A stretch of 64,000 nt of DNA, from the NCBI GenBank assembly GCA_001897605.1, contig MKTL01000002.1, positions 162,856 through 226,855 on the forward strand. Direction: 5' to 3'. Both the position numbers and the translations under genes were made by a program. This DNA is from Clostridiales bacterium 38-18. GTDB lineage: Bacteria; Bacillota; Clostridia; Peptostreptococcales; Acidaminobacteraceae. Positions 7,882 through 16,088 of the stretch are shown here, in pieces. How positions within the stretch are numbered: the first letter of the stretch is position 1; each line of letters starts with the position of its first letter. The notes beneath the pieces are model-generated. The model did not search any database. It worked only from the letters and a program-made list of their open reading frames with translations, and was not told the origin of the DNA.

Positions 7882-7946
7882 TCGTAATTTTATGTTTTTT
7901 TGTGTATTTTTAAGTTTAAGCGGTATATATGTAATATCAAATAAAC

Positions 7947-7963
7947 CTGAAGCAAAACTTCAG
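7947..7963 (+). other. Small hairpin abutting the ribosome site of the 2-oxoacid oxidoreductase
   Basis: CTGAAG (7947-7952) and CTTCAG (7958-7963) form a 6-bp stem that ends immediately before the AAGGAG ribosome site. It could stabilise the transcript or tune translation. Confidence 0.35.
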
Positions 7964-7974
7964 AAGGAGTCTAT

Positions 7975-9642
7975 ATGAAAAAAACAATTATTGTAGCAGG
8001 AGCGGCGGGTGAAGGTATCAATACCGTCGAAATGTTTATCGAAAAAATACTAAAGCATTCAGGCTATAGCATTTATTCTTATAAGAATTATATGTCTCGT
8101 GTTAGAGGCGGATATAACTATTCTACAATTGTCGTCAGCTCAGATCCCGTATATGCCATAGAAGAGCAAGGCGATATTTTTATCGCGCTAAATAAAGAAG
8201 CGCATGAACTAGCATCTGTTCAGCTTAAAGAAGATGGATTGTTGATCAGTGAAATGAATCATGACAATGTTAAAACGATTCTTTTTAGTAAAGAAGAAAT
8301 GCCACATGAGGTAAAAGGAAAAAACGCATTTGCTATGGCCTCTGTTGGTTGGGTTTTAAAGTATTTTGGTGTGACTGAATCGAATTTAGAGCGTATTACA
8401 AATAAAAAATGGCGTCCTGAAGTCAATGCTTCAAACTTAGCTGCTGCTACGTGGGGATATGAAAAAGCAACCCTCACAGCAGATTTTAGTAAAGAGCAAC
8501 CTGAAAGAATCTTAGTAAATGGCAATCAAGCGGTTGCACTGGGTGCATTAAGTGCGGGTCTTAGCTTTTATAGTGCTTATCCAATGGCACCCTCAACAGG
8601 GATCATGACCTATCTATCTGCTAATGAAAAAGAAATGAACATTATTGTTGAGCAAACTGAGGATGAAATTGCAGGGATTATGGCAGCTGTTGGTGCGTCT
8701 TCAAATGGCGTTAGAGCGATGACGGGAACCTCTGGTGGAGGCTTTGCGCTTATGGTTGAAACTTTAGGGTTTGCCGCTGTAAGTGAAACACCTCTCGTCG
8801 TTTGTAACGTTCAAAGACCAGGACCTGCTACCGGACTACCAACACGTACAGAACAGGCCGATCTTGCATTTGTTGTAACCGCTTCGCAAGGCGAGTTTGC
8901 TAGAATTGTACTAGCGCCATTAACCGTAGAGGATGCTTTCTATACAACTCACCGTGCCTTTAATCTAGCAGATAAGTATCAGGTACCGGTTGTGATTTTG
9001 ACGGACCAGCTCTTGGCTGATTCGACACAAAGCATTCCAATTTTTGATACCAAATCCTTATCCAATGAGCGATATTTAACGGTTGAACCTGTTGAGGACT
9101 ATAAACGCTATGACTACGATGCGATCAGTGGTGGTAGAAAATATCCGGGGATTGATAAAGAAACGATTATCATGACAGACTCACACGTCCATGATCCCTA
9201 TGGGCATGTGACTGAGGATGAGCAGGCCACTGTTTTACTCAAAAACAAATTTATGAAACGAATGGATGCGATTCGCACAGAAGCGAAAGCACCACTATTC
9301 CATGGTTCCGAGGATTATGAAACGCTGTTTATCAGTTGGGGATCGACCTATGGCGCTTTGAAAGAGGCCGTTGATTCACTGATTGAGAATGGTGAAAAGG
9401 TTGCACTACTTGCCTTTAGTGATGTCTTTCCACTAAGTGAGTCCATTATGGATCCGTATCTCTCAAAAAAACCTTTCATTATCAATGTGGAAGGCAATGC
9501 AATGAATCAGTTTGGACAGATTTTAAGAATGGAAACTGGCGTCAGATGGCAGGCTTCTATCAATAAATACGATGGACGCCCATTTACAGCAAACTATATT
9601 ATGAATGAATTCGAGGTGATTCGTAATGGTCAATCTAAATAA
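7975..9642 (+). CDS. 2-oxoacid:ferredoxin oxidoreductase, fused gamma-alpha subunit
   Basis: 555 residues. Residues 1-185 are the gamma domain (IVAGAAGEGINTVEMFIEKIL, SRVRGGYNYSTI, NKEAHELA); from about 180 onward is the alpha domain, starting at LVNGNQAVALGALSAG and continuing with SAYPMAPSTGIM, EDEIAGIMAAVGAS and TSGGGFALMVE. This fused gamma-alpha arrangement is typical of KorA/OorA-like enzymes that oxidatively decarboxylate a 2-oxoacid to an acyl-CoA and reduce ferredoxin. The exact substrate (2-oxoglutarate, branched-chain or aromatic keto acid) cannot be read from the sequence. AAGGAG precedes the start. The gene overlaps the beta-subunit gene by 17 bases, so both are made together. 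No separate ferredoxin-like delta subunit is encoded beside it. Confidence 0.93.
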   Translation: MKKTIIVAGAAGEGINTVEMFIEKILKHSGYSIYSYKNYMSRVRGGYNYSTIVVSSDPVYAIEEQGDIFIALNKEAHELASVQLKEDGLLISEMNHDNVKTILFSKEEMPHEVKGKNAFAMASVGWVLKYFGVTESNLERITNKKWRPEVNASNLAAATWGYEKATLTADFSKEQPERILVNGNQAVALGALSAGLSFYSAYPMAPSTGIMTYLSANEKEMNIIVEQTEDEIAGIMAAVGASSNGVRAMTGTSGGGFALMVETLGFAAVSETPLVVCNVQRPGPATGLPTRTEQADLAFVVTASQGEFARIVLAPLTVEDAFYTTHRAFNLADKYQVPVVILTDQLLADSTQSIPIFDTKSLSNERYLTVEPVEDYKRYDYDAISGGRKYPGIDKETIIMTDSHVHDPYGHVTEDEQATVLLKNKFMKRMDAIRTEAKAPLFHGSEDYETLFISWGSTYGALKEAVDSLIENGEKVALLAFSDVFPLSESIMDPYLSKKPFIINVEGNAMNQFGQILRMETGVRWQASINKYDGRPFTANYIMNEFEVIRNGQSK

Positions 9643-10510
9643 ATTAAACGTCGTAAAAAACGACAACCCATTTGTAACCAATAATCCGACAAGCTGGTGT
9701 CCAGGCTGTGGTAATTTTAGTATCCTAGACAGCATCAATCAGGTTTTATATGAGGAAGGGTTAACCCCGCAAGATGTTTTAATGGTTTCAGGGATCGGTC
9801 AAGCCGCTAAGCTACCTCACTATATCCACGCACATGGACTTAATACATTGCATGGTAGAGCTTTACCTGCAGCGATGGGCGCGCAAGCGGCAAATAATAG
9901 CGTTAAAATGCTGGTGACATCAGGTGATGGTGATACGTATGGCGAGGGTGGTAACCACTTTTTACACAACGTACGTCGAAATTTGGATTTGGTGCATATT
10001 GTACACGATAATCAAATTTATGGCCTTACAAAGGGTCAAGGTTCACCGACGACTGCACTGGGACAAAAGACTAGACTTCAGTTTGATGGAATGCGACATG
10101 AACCGCTCAACCCAGTAGCACTGGCGATTTCTCTAGGCTGTACCTTTGTAGCTCGTAGTTTTTCAGGCGATCCAAAGCATTTACAAAAAACGATAAAAGC
10201 TGCACTTGATCATAAAGGGTATGCCCTTATCGATGTTATGCAGCCATGTGTTTCGTTTAATGAAGTGAATACTTTTAAATGGTACAAGGAACGTGTGTTT
10301 GAAATCGCATCCGATCACGATGTGACCGATAAAGTAAAAGCCTTTGAGTTGGCTCAAACCTTCGGGGATGAAGGCATTCCGATTGGCATTCTATATCGTG
10401 AGGAAAGTCCAAGCTTTATGGAACGTATCCCTCATATCGACCGTCCTTTGGTTGATTATGTTAGAAAACCAGAAGACATCGATTCATTACTCAATCGTAT
10501 GATCGACTAA
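9626..10510 (+). CDS. 2-oxoacid:ferredoxin oxidoreductase, beta (TPP-binding) subunit
   Basis: 294 residues, the usual length. The iron-sulfur motif WCPGCGNF appears near residue 28, and the thiamine-diphosphate/magnesium motif starts at SGDGDTYGEGGNHF near 95, followed by HDNQIYGLTKGQGSPTT. The tail has QPCVSFNEVNTFKWYKERV, characteristic of KorB-type beta subunits. With the alpha subunit it forms a soluble enzyme passing electrons to ferredoxin, which the downstream hydrogenase system could reoxidise. The start overlaps the alpha gene by 17 bases (translational coupling). No clear terminator is visible in the 37 bases before the convergent lrgB gene. Confidence 0.94.
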   Translation: MVNLNKLNVVKNDNPFVTNNPTSWCPGCGNFSILDSINQVLYEEGLTPQDVLMVSGIGQAAKLPHYIHAHGLNTLHGRALPAAMGAQAANNSVKMLVTSGDGDTYGEGGNHFLHNVRRNLDLVHIVHDNQIYGLTKGQGSPTTALGQKTRLQFDGMRHEPLNPVALAISLGCTFVARSFSGDPKHLQKTIKAALDHKGYALIDVMQPCVSFNEVNTFKWYKERVFEIASDHDVTDKVKAFELAQTFGDEGIPIGILYREESPSFMERIPHIDRPLVDYVRKPEDIDSLLNRMID

Positions 10511-10547
10511 TTATGAAATGAAATCATCAGTGATATTGCGATAAAAA

Positions 10548-11246
10548 TCAACGATAGAACAAAACAAATAAAGGGGGCACCAGTAAGATGGTAAGTAGGC
10601 CAGCTAGGCCGATTGCTGTACTGCTGAGTGCGCCTTCTGTTTCTCCCATTTCAATTGCTTTAGAGGTACCTACACCATGTGAGGCAGTTCCAATACCGAC
10701 GCCTACGGCAATTTTATCTAAGAATGGAAACCATTTTGGAAAAAGAGGGGCAACCAGTGCGCCTAAAATCCCCGTAATAATAACCATGACAATTGTGATG
10801 ACAGGATTGCCGCCATTGATCTCCACAAGAGAGAGCGCCATAGGTGTCGTTATAGATTTTGGCACCATAGAACGCAGCATAATCTCATCGAGTCCTAACC
10901 ATTTTCCCATTAAAAGAATGGAGAAGAATGAGGTTAATACCCCACAGGTGATGCCGATCAGCAGGCTAATAAAGTGACTTTTAATAATTTTTCTTTGGCG
11001 ATAAAGCATCAGTCCAAGAGCGACCGTTAAAGGTCCTAAGAAGTAATGAATACCATCGCCGCCAATTTTATAATGTGCATAGGGAATGTTCGCTAATTTT
11101 AGAAAAGCAATAATAATGATAACTGCAATTAAAATTGGATTTGCAAGGACGCTTTTCGTTTTGTTTTTGATCCAAATTCCAATGCTGTAGGCAATAATAC
11201 TGATCAGTATTCCAAAAGCGGGTGTTTGTGTGATTTCAGAAAACAT
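10548..11246 (-). CDS. lrgB: LrgB-family membrane protein
   Basis: 232-residue integral membrane protein with about seven hydrophobic helices. Conserved LrgB features are visible: KPALANPILIA-like start (KSVLANPILIAVIIIIAFL), FLGPLTVALGLMLYRQ, LRSMVPKSITTPMAL, and near the C-terminus VGIGTASHGVGTSKAIEMGETEGALSS. LrgAB-type proteins have been described both as antiholin-like modulators of murein hydrolases and as pyruvate or glycolate transporters. The minus-strand start is preceded by AGGGGGTAATT. It lies 2 bases downstream of lrgA, forming a two-gene unit. In a fermenter a pyruvate/organic-acid role is plausible, but this is inference. Confidence 0.93.
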   Translation of the reverse strand: MFSEITQTPAFGILISIIAYSIGIWIKNKTKSVLANPILIAVIIIIAFLKLANIPYAHYKIGGDGIHYFLGPLTVALGLMLYRQRKIIKSHFISLLIGITCGVLTSFFSILLMGKWLGLDEIMLRSMVPKSITTPMALSLVEINGGNPVITIVMVIITGILGALVAPLFPKWFPFLDKIAVGVGIGTASHGVGTSKAIEMGETEGALSSTAIGLAGLLTILLVPPLFVLFYR

Positions 11247-11248
11247 AA

Positions 11249-11602
11249 TTACCCCCTTCTCTTAATTAGAAAGTGTGTGACAAACATCGTGACAAAAAGT
11301 GTCAAAAGTGTTGAAACGACAGAAATGAAGAACAGTTTAAAAAGAATGGATGAAGACATACCGGTTAGCGCCAATATCCCAACGCTAGCGGGTACGAAAA
11401 AGAAAGAGATATTATTTAAAAGCAAATCACTTGTCTCTTTAATATGATGTTCTTTAATAAGTCCAGTGGTTAACGCAAGTGCAAGGAGAACCATACCCAT
11501 TATTGCAGAAGGAATTTTTACGATTCCGTCGATTAAGTGGCTCAATAGATCGCCAGCAATCCAAAATGCCATGATGATACCCAGTTGATTAATTAATTTC
11601 AT
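11249..11602 (-). CDS. lrgA: CidA/LrgA-family membrane protein
   Basis: 117 residues with four hydrophobic helices, the typical size of LrgA/CidA. Diagnostic segments are GDLLSHLIDGIVKIPSAIMGMVLLALAL and the region LLNNISFFFVPASVGIL. It is the membrane partner of LrgB, which starts 2 bases downstream. AGAGGC lies before the start on the minus strand. No LytTR-type regulator gene, often found with lrgAB, is present beside it. The leader region upstream contains the 13-base tandem repeats at 11658-11703. Confidence 0.92.
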   Translation of the reverse strand: MKLINQLGIIMAFWIAGDLLSHLIDGIVKIPSAIMGMVLLALALTTGLIKEHHIKETSDLLLNNISFFFVPASVGILALTGMSSSILFKLFFISVVSTLLTLFVTMFVTHFLIKRRG

Positions 11603-11657
11603 AATTGCCTCTTTTTCTATTTTATCTAGGTTTAATCATAAGCCAAACCAACTATTT

Positions 11658-11703
11658 GCGCAAGTCTATTGCGCAAGTCTATTGCACAAGTCTATTACAC
11701 AAG
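11658..11703. repeat. 13-base tandem repeat upstream of lrgA
   Basis: Three and a half copies of a 13-base unit: GCGCAAGTCTATT at 11658-11670 and 11671-11683, GCACAAGTCTATT at 11684-11696, then ACACAAG. It lies between the lrgA start and the htpG terminator, in the probable lrgAB promoter region. It could be a direct-repeat operator or a slippage-prone tract. Confidence 0.85.
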
Positions 11704-11706
11704 AGA

Positions 11707-11767
11707 AAGCCTCCCATAGCAGTGGTTTAAGAACTAGTTATTCCTAAACCACTGCTATGGGAGGCTT
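11707..11767. terminator. Perfect 23-bp inverted repeat, probable htpG terminator
   Basis: Positions 11707-11729 and 11745-11767 are exact reverse complements with a 15-base loop. It lies 47 bases beyond the htpG stop on the minus strand and upstream of lrgA. The stem is longer and more perfect than the other terminators here, and no good T run follows on either strand, so it may also be a mobile or REP-like palindrome. Confidence 0.7.
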
Positions 11768-11813
11768 AAATTATATTTCAGATTAGAGCAAAATTCTGCT
11801 ATTTCTTAAGCAA

Positions 11814-13691
11814 CTAAATTAATTTTAGCATTAATTTTTGACTTCTTTCGATAAACAATGTCATCGCCTCTGGCGAGAGTGGTGAATGGCTAATCATAGC
11901 TAAGTCATAAAGCTGTTGACAGATCATCTCTTTTAAAGCTTCATCAGCGATGCTATCATCTTGAAGGTGCTTCACAAGCGGATGCTTTTGGTTGAGGATG
12001 AGGGTTGTTTCTGTTTTAAACATATTAGGATCTAATCCCTGCATGCCGTACATACGCATCATATCCTGCATTCTTCTTGACTCTTCAGATAGAACTACCA
12101 TAGAAGCGACTGAGTCAGTCTTCATGTTCTCAAGCTTTAGCTTCATATTTTCTAAATGGAGCGATTTTTCAAAAAGTGTTTTTAAAGCTTCTTGTTTTTC
12201 TACTTTTTTATCATCTTCAGTATCGCTTGCCTCAGTAAGATGTTCGTTTAAATCGGCATCAATTCTTGAGAAGCTAACGCCCTCACGTTTACTTTCTAAC
12301 ATCGAAATAAAGGCAGAATCAATTCCATGAGACAAAATAACTGCGTCTAGGTCATGATCTTTAAACAGCTTAATATATTGTGCTTGCTGTATTGGATCAG
12401 ACACATAAAAGACTTTGTTTTCATGCTTTTCCTTGATGCTTTCCAGATATTCGTCTAACGTTTTAAAGGTGTTATCTAGCGTCTTATACAGATAAATGTC
12501 TTTAACCAAATCGTAGAATTTTTCATCTTTAAGTCCTCCAAACTTTATGAAAGGACTGATGTCTTCCCAAAATCCTTCAAAGGTTTCTTTCTCCGTTTTA
12601 GATAAGCCCACAAGCTTATCGGCCACCTTTTTGCTAATGTAATTTGAAATTTTCTTCACGAAGCCGTCGTTTTGTAAGAAGCTTCTAGAAACATTCAAAG
12701 GTAAATCAGGACAATCGATGACTCCTTTTAGGAGCAGTAAAAATTCAGGAATAACCTCTTTGATATTGTCTGCAACAAAAACCTGTGAGTTGTAGAGCTT
12801 GATTTGTCCTTCGATCGTATCGAATTCCGTGTTTAATTTTGGGAAATACAGGATACCCTTAAGATTAAAAGGATAGTCCATATTAAGGTGAATCCAGAAT
12901 AATGGCTCCTTAAAATCGTTAAAGGTATTTCTATAAAACGCTTTGTAGTCTTCGTCGCTACAGTCAGATGGTGACTTAGTGTAAAGTGGCTGAGTTGTAT
13001 TAAGTGCTTTCGGCTCTTCGATAATCGCATTACCATCTTGGTCCTTTTCAGGTTCTTTACCTATTACGGTTAAGAAAATTTCATACGGCATAAAAGAACA
13101 GTATTTTTTTATGGTGCTTTTAAGTGTGTATTCGTTTAAAAAGCTGATGCCTTCTTCGCCAATATAAAGTGTGATTTCAGTACCTCTATCTTGACGGGTT
13201 CCAGCTTCGAGCTCAAACTCTGTACCACCATCGCATCGCCATAAAGCAGGCTTTGCACCCTCCTTATAGGATAAGGTATGAATCTCAACGTGCTCCGCTA
13301 CCATAAAAGCAGAATAGAAGCCCAATCCAAAATGGCCTATAATTTGATCCTTATCAGATTTGTCCTTGTACTGTGCAATAAAATCCTCAGCACCAGAAAA
13401 TGCGATTTGATTGATGTATTTTTTTATTTCTTCGTCGGTCATACCAATTCCATTGTCTGAGAAGGTAATGGTTTTAGCAGCTTCATCTAAAATGACGTCT
13501 ATCTTATAACCTGTTGACGTCGAAAGGCTGATTTCATTCATTGAAGCCAATTGCTTTAGCTTAGTAATTGCATCACTTGCATTAGAAATTAACTCTCTTA
13601 CAAAAATATCGTGATCGGAATAGAGCCACTTCTTAATTATAGGGAAAATATTTTCACTGTGTATGGAAAGAGAACCTTTTTCTTTTGACAT
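11814..13691 (-). CDS. htpG: Molecular chaperone HtpG (Hsp90)
   Basis: 625-residue cytosolic Hsp90 chaperone. The GHKL ATPase domain shows FVRELISNASDA, SDNGIGMT and the lid segment IGHFGLGFYSAFMV; the middle domain includes LPLNVSRSFLQND with the catalytic arginine and NYISKKVADKL. The C-terminal dimerisation domain is present. The start at 13691 (MSKEKGSLSIHSE) is chosen because AAGGAG lies 9 bases upstream; an upstream in-frame ATG would add 29 residues overlapping the promoter. A TTGACT-N17-TATCAT promoter and a perfect CIRCE lie just upstream, indicating HrcA control. In Bacillus subtilis htpG is not a CIRCE gene, so this wiring is noteworthy. Confidence 0.97.
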   Translation of the reverse strand: MSKEKGSLSIHSENIFPIIKKWLYSDHDIFVRELISNASDAITKLKQLASMNEISLSTSTGYKIDVILDEAAKTITFSDNGIGMTDEEIKKYINQIAFSGAEDFIAQYKDKSDKDQIIGHFGLGFYSAFMVAEHVEIHTLSYKEGAKPALWRCDGGTEFELEAGTRQDRGTEITLYIGEEGISFLNEYTLKSTIKKYCSFMPYEIFLTVIGKEPEKDQDGNAIIEEPKALNTTQPLYTKSPSDCSDEDYKAFYRNTFNDFKEPLFWIHLNMDYPFNLKGILYFPKLNTEFDTIEGQIKLYNSQVFVADNIKEVIPEFLLLLKGVIDCPDLPLNVSRSFLQNDGFVKKISNYISKKVADKLVGLSKTEKETFEGFWEDISPFIKFGGLKDEKFYDLVKDIYLYKTLDNTFKTLDEYLESIKEKHENKVFYVSDPIQQAQYIKLFKDHDLDAVILSHGIDSAFISMLESKREGVSFSRIDADLNEHLTEASDTEDDKKVEKQEALKTLFEKSLHLENMKLKLENMKTDSVASMVVLSEESRRMQDMMRMYGMQGLDPNMFKTETTLILNQKHPLVKHLQDDSIADEALKEMICQQLYDLAMISHSPLSPEAMTLFIERSQKLMLKLI

Positions 13692-13731
13692 AACACTCAC
13701 TCCTTTGTAAATAAATAAACTTTCCAAAATA

Positions 13732-13760
13732 ATGATAAAACGACCCTTAAAAAAAGTCAA
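13732..13760 (-). promoter_or_regulatory. Sigma-A promoter of htpG
   Basis: Read on the minus strand: TTGACT (13760-13755), a 17-base spacer, TATCAT (13737-13732). The -10 is 40 bases upstream of the htpG start. The CIRCE sits 7 bases upstream of the -35. Confidence 0.7.
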
Positions 13761-13767
13761 TACCATT

Positions 13768-13794
13768 TTAGCACTCAAATATAAAGAGTGCTAA
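13768..13794. promoter_or_regulatory. CIRCE element (HrcA operator)
   Basis: TTAGCACTC, a 9-base spacer and GAGTGCTAA: a perfect match to the CIRCE consensus inverted repeat. It lies between the divergent htpG and CBS/ACT genes, so HrcA could affect both. Confidence 0.96.
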
Positions 13795-13908
13795 TAAGAA
13801 AGCAAACTATTATTTTTTGTTTTTTAATGATATAATTGTTATGGTATAAATAGTTTGGGAATATATATAATAATGACACAACATCAACTTGATGAAAGGG
13901 GAAATTAT

Positions 13909-14535
13909 ATGAGAGTTAGGGCAATAATGACACCTGTAAAGGAATTAACTGTTTTGAAGCCATCTGATTCAGCAAAGAAGGCGATTGAATTAATTGAGGA
14001 AAATGGTTTTTTATCTTTGCCAGTAACAGAAAATAAAAAGTTTATCGGCTTTTTATCCAAACAATTCATTTATGATATGTTTTTTAAATCAGATCAAACC
14101 GATTTACGTGGCTTTTTAAAAAAACCAGTATCTGATTTTATTCATAATAAAGTTGCACCTGTAACACCCGATTTATTAATTGAAGAAGCTGCTGAAATCT
14201 TTTTCAAAGATAAGCTTCGCTTTATTCCTGTCGTCGGAGATGGTGAAGAATTCCTAGGTATCGTGACTCAAAACGCTTTATTTGGAATTCTTACTAAAAT
14301 TTATGGTCTTCACGATCCTAAAATTTCGATTCTTACAGATGATTTTAAAGGTGTATTAACTAAGATTGCTGAAACCATTTCAAAAAATGGCGGCAATATT
14401 ACGAATATCGCATTATTAGATACTGAAGTAATGGGCATTCAAGAGATTTCTATTCGCTTAGAAGGCGCTGACATCGATAAAATCGTGAAAAAGCTTGAAG
14501 AAAAGGGATTTAAAGTGCGAGAATATATGAAATAG
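13909..14535 (+). CDS. CBS-pair and ACT domain protein (AcuB-like)
   Basis: 208 residues: two CBS motifs (about 1-60, VRAIMTPVKELTVLKPSDSAKKAIELI; and 75-135, VSDFIHNKVAPVTPDLLIEEAAEIF) followed by an ACT domain (about 145-208, FKGVLTKIAETISKNGGNITNIA). This arrangement matches proteins annotated AcuB, which are thought to sense adenine nucleotides through the CBS pair and a small ligand through the ACT domain. ATG 13909 is selected for AAAGGGG just upstream; an upstream in-frame ATG at 13855 adds 18 residues with no ribosome site. No acuA or acuC gene is nearby, so a role in acetoin use is doubtful. It is divergent from htpG and shares the CIRCE-containing intergenic region. A terminator follows at 14585-14629. 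Confidence 0.88.
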   Translation: MRVRAIMTPVKELTVLKPSDSAKKAIELIEENGFLSLPVTENKKFIGFLSKQFIYDMFFKSDQTDLRGFLKKPVSDFIHNKVAPVTPDLLIEEAAEIFFKDKLRFIPVVGDGEEFLGIVTQNALFGILTKIYGLHDPKISILTDDFKGVLTKIAETISKNGGNITNIALLDTEVMGIQEISIRLEGADIDKIVKKLEEKGFKVREYMK

Positions 14536-14584
14536 GGCTTTTCACTGAGCGTATATGTTTGAAATATAAATAATTAAGAGTAAT

Positions 14585-14629
14585 AGAAGTTACAAATCTA
14601 TTTGTGGTGGATTTTGTAGCTTCTTTTTT
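14585..14629 (+). terminator. Rho-independent terminator after the CBS/ACT gene
   Basis: AGAAGTTACAAATC and GATTTTGTAGCTTCT form a long, nearly perfect stem followed by six T. The rest of the 14536-14824 gap holds no other feature I can support. Confidence 0.85.
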
Positions 14630-14824
14630 CGTGTAATTTATCAATGGGTAAATAATACTGATTTACGTGCCGTTGGTAAACATAAAACAACAAAATAAGC
14701 TATATGAATATTGATAAAAAAGAACAACTTTATATAGGACTTAAGACTCATTATCGACTGTTTGTATGGATATTTTGACTCATTGATGTATAATGAAATG
14801 GTAGTGAATTTATGAGGTGAAGAA

Positions 14825-15970
14825 TTGGGTAGAGTATTTAAGTTCTATATGAGTTTGTTAACTGCTTCAGCTGCTATATTGTTTGCAATTGCTTGGTCAA
14901 AGGGAAATTTTGAAGTCGATTTGAGCTATGTAATTATAATGGTGGCATTGATTTTTGCTGAATTTGGATACATAAGCTATGGCGGATCAAACAAGGCGAC
15001 GGTTACTTTACCAATTGTGACCTTTGCAATTCTGAGATACGATCTGATAATGGTTTACATTGCAATTATTATATATAATATGATCTACCGTTTTATTGCG
15101 GTTTACCGTGACAAATCCAATGAGCGTATTTTTAATGTTAAGCTGCTCTATGGAATTACGTCACATATTATACTGTCGGCAATAACAATCGTTGTATTAA
15201 AGCATATACCGCTTGAAATAACCTTATTGTCTGCAGCTTTAGTAGGCTGTACCCTTTATGGACTCATTATTTTGAATGCGTTAATGACGACGACGGTTAT
15301 TTACCTTAGTGGAGATAAAGGCGCCTATCGGTTCTTTAACCCATTGGCTTATTTTCAGTTGGTCAGTTATTATACAATTGCTTTTGTGGTCGTTTATTTG
15401 CTATCAAGTGCTTATAACGAAGTTGGGCTAGCGATTGCATTTATTTCCATACTGTATACTCAAACCAGCACGTTGATGAAAAGTAGTTCAAAGGCAATCA
15501 ATGATCTTCTGATTTTTGACCGTATGACTGGCGCATACAATCGCGCTTACTTTGAAGATCAAATTGCAACACATCTGTTTAGAAAGCAGCCCTTCACATT
15601 AACCTTTATTGATCTCGATGACTTTAAACATGTGAACGATCTGTATGGGCATATGACAGGTGATAAGCTTCTGGCGGATTTTGTGGCCATACTAAATAAC
15701 ATGATTGGACCTGATGAACTTTTGTTCAGATATGGTGGAGACGAATTCTGTGTTTTTTCACCAGGTAAAGATAAAATGAAGCACTTGAAAAAGGACTTGG
15801 ACGATTTGATTTTCGTCTATAAGCTAGAAAGCTCTGATCAAATGATTCATTATAAGATATCCTCAGGGGAGTACTTTTATGCTGGCTACGAGACTGTCAA
15901 TTACAGTGAAGTTATACATGAGGTCGATCAGCACATGTACCTTAAAAAGAAAAAGAAGAAAATAGAATAG
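14825..15970 (+). CDS. Membrane-anchored diguanylate cyclase (GGDEF)
   Basis: 381 residues from a TTG start with GAGGTGAAG upstream. The first 220 residues hold seven or so hydrophobic helices, forming an integral membrane sensor of the MASE type. A GGDEF domain follows: DRMTGAYNRAYFEDQ, FIDLDDFKHVNDLYGHMTGDKLL, and RYGGDEFCVFSPG with the active-site GGDEF intact. It should make cyclic di-GMP from two GTP. An RxxD inhibitory site is not present five residues before GGDEF, where IGPDELLF is found, so product inhibition may be absent. The domain is on the short side, ending in a lysine-rich tail. It is a single gene with its own terminator; the sensed signal is unknown. Confidence 0.93.
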   Translation: MGRVFKFYMSLLTASAAILFAIAWSKGNFEVDLSYVIIMVALIFAEFGYISYGGSNKATVTLPIVTFAILRYDLIMVYIAIIIYNMIYRFIAVYRDKSNERIFNVKLLYGITSHIILSAITIVVLKHIPLEITLLSAALVGCTLYGLIILNALMTTTVIYLSGDKGAYRFFNPLAYFQLVSYYTIAFVVVYLLSSAYNEVGLAIAFISILYTQTSTLMKSSSKAINDLLIFDRMTGAYNRAYFEDQIATHLFRKQPFTLTFIDLDDFKHVNDLYGHMTGDKLLADFVAILNNMIGPDELLFRYGGDEFCVFSPGKDKMKHLKKDLDDLIFVYKLESSDQMIHYKISSGEYFYAGYETVNYSEVIHEVDQHMYLKKKKKKIE

Positions 15971-15997
15971 AAATTCATTATGAGTTTCAAGAAACAA

Positions 15998-16032
15998 AGA
16001 GAGTTCAGTTGATTTAAACTGAACTCTCTTTT
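15998..16032. terminator. Bidirectional terminator
   Basis: AGAGAGTTCAGTT (15998-16010) and AACTGAACTCTCT (16017-16029) form a perfect 13-bp stem with a 6-base loop. It lies between convergent genes with T-rich sequence to the right and A-rich sequence to the left. Confidence 0.88.
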
Positions 16033-16088
16033 AATTTACTCATAATTTTAATTAGCCACATTCACAATGCGGGTAAAATCTTCATATA

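Noticed and set aside
10588-11447. Plus-strand open frames over lrgAB
   Set aside because: They are antisense shadows of two well-conserved membrane genes with good ribosome sites.
11658-11703. Short direct repeats as a CRISPR array
   Set aside because: The units are contiguous with no spacers, only 13 bases long, and there are no cas genes.
11707-11767. MITE-type mobile element
   Set aside because: It is only a stem and loop with no target-site duplication that I can see; a terminator is the simpler reading.
13855-13908. Upstream start of the CBS/ACT protein
   Set aside because: The 18 extra residues have no ribosome site, while ATG 13909 has AAAGGGG at proper spacing and begins at the conserved CBS sequence.
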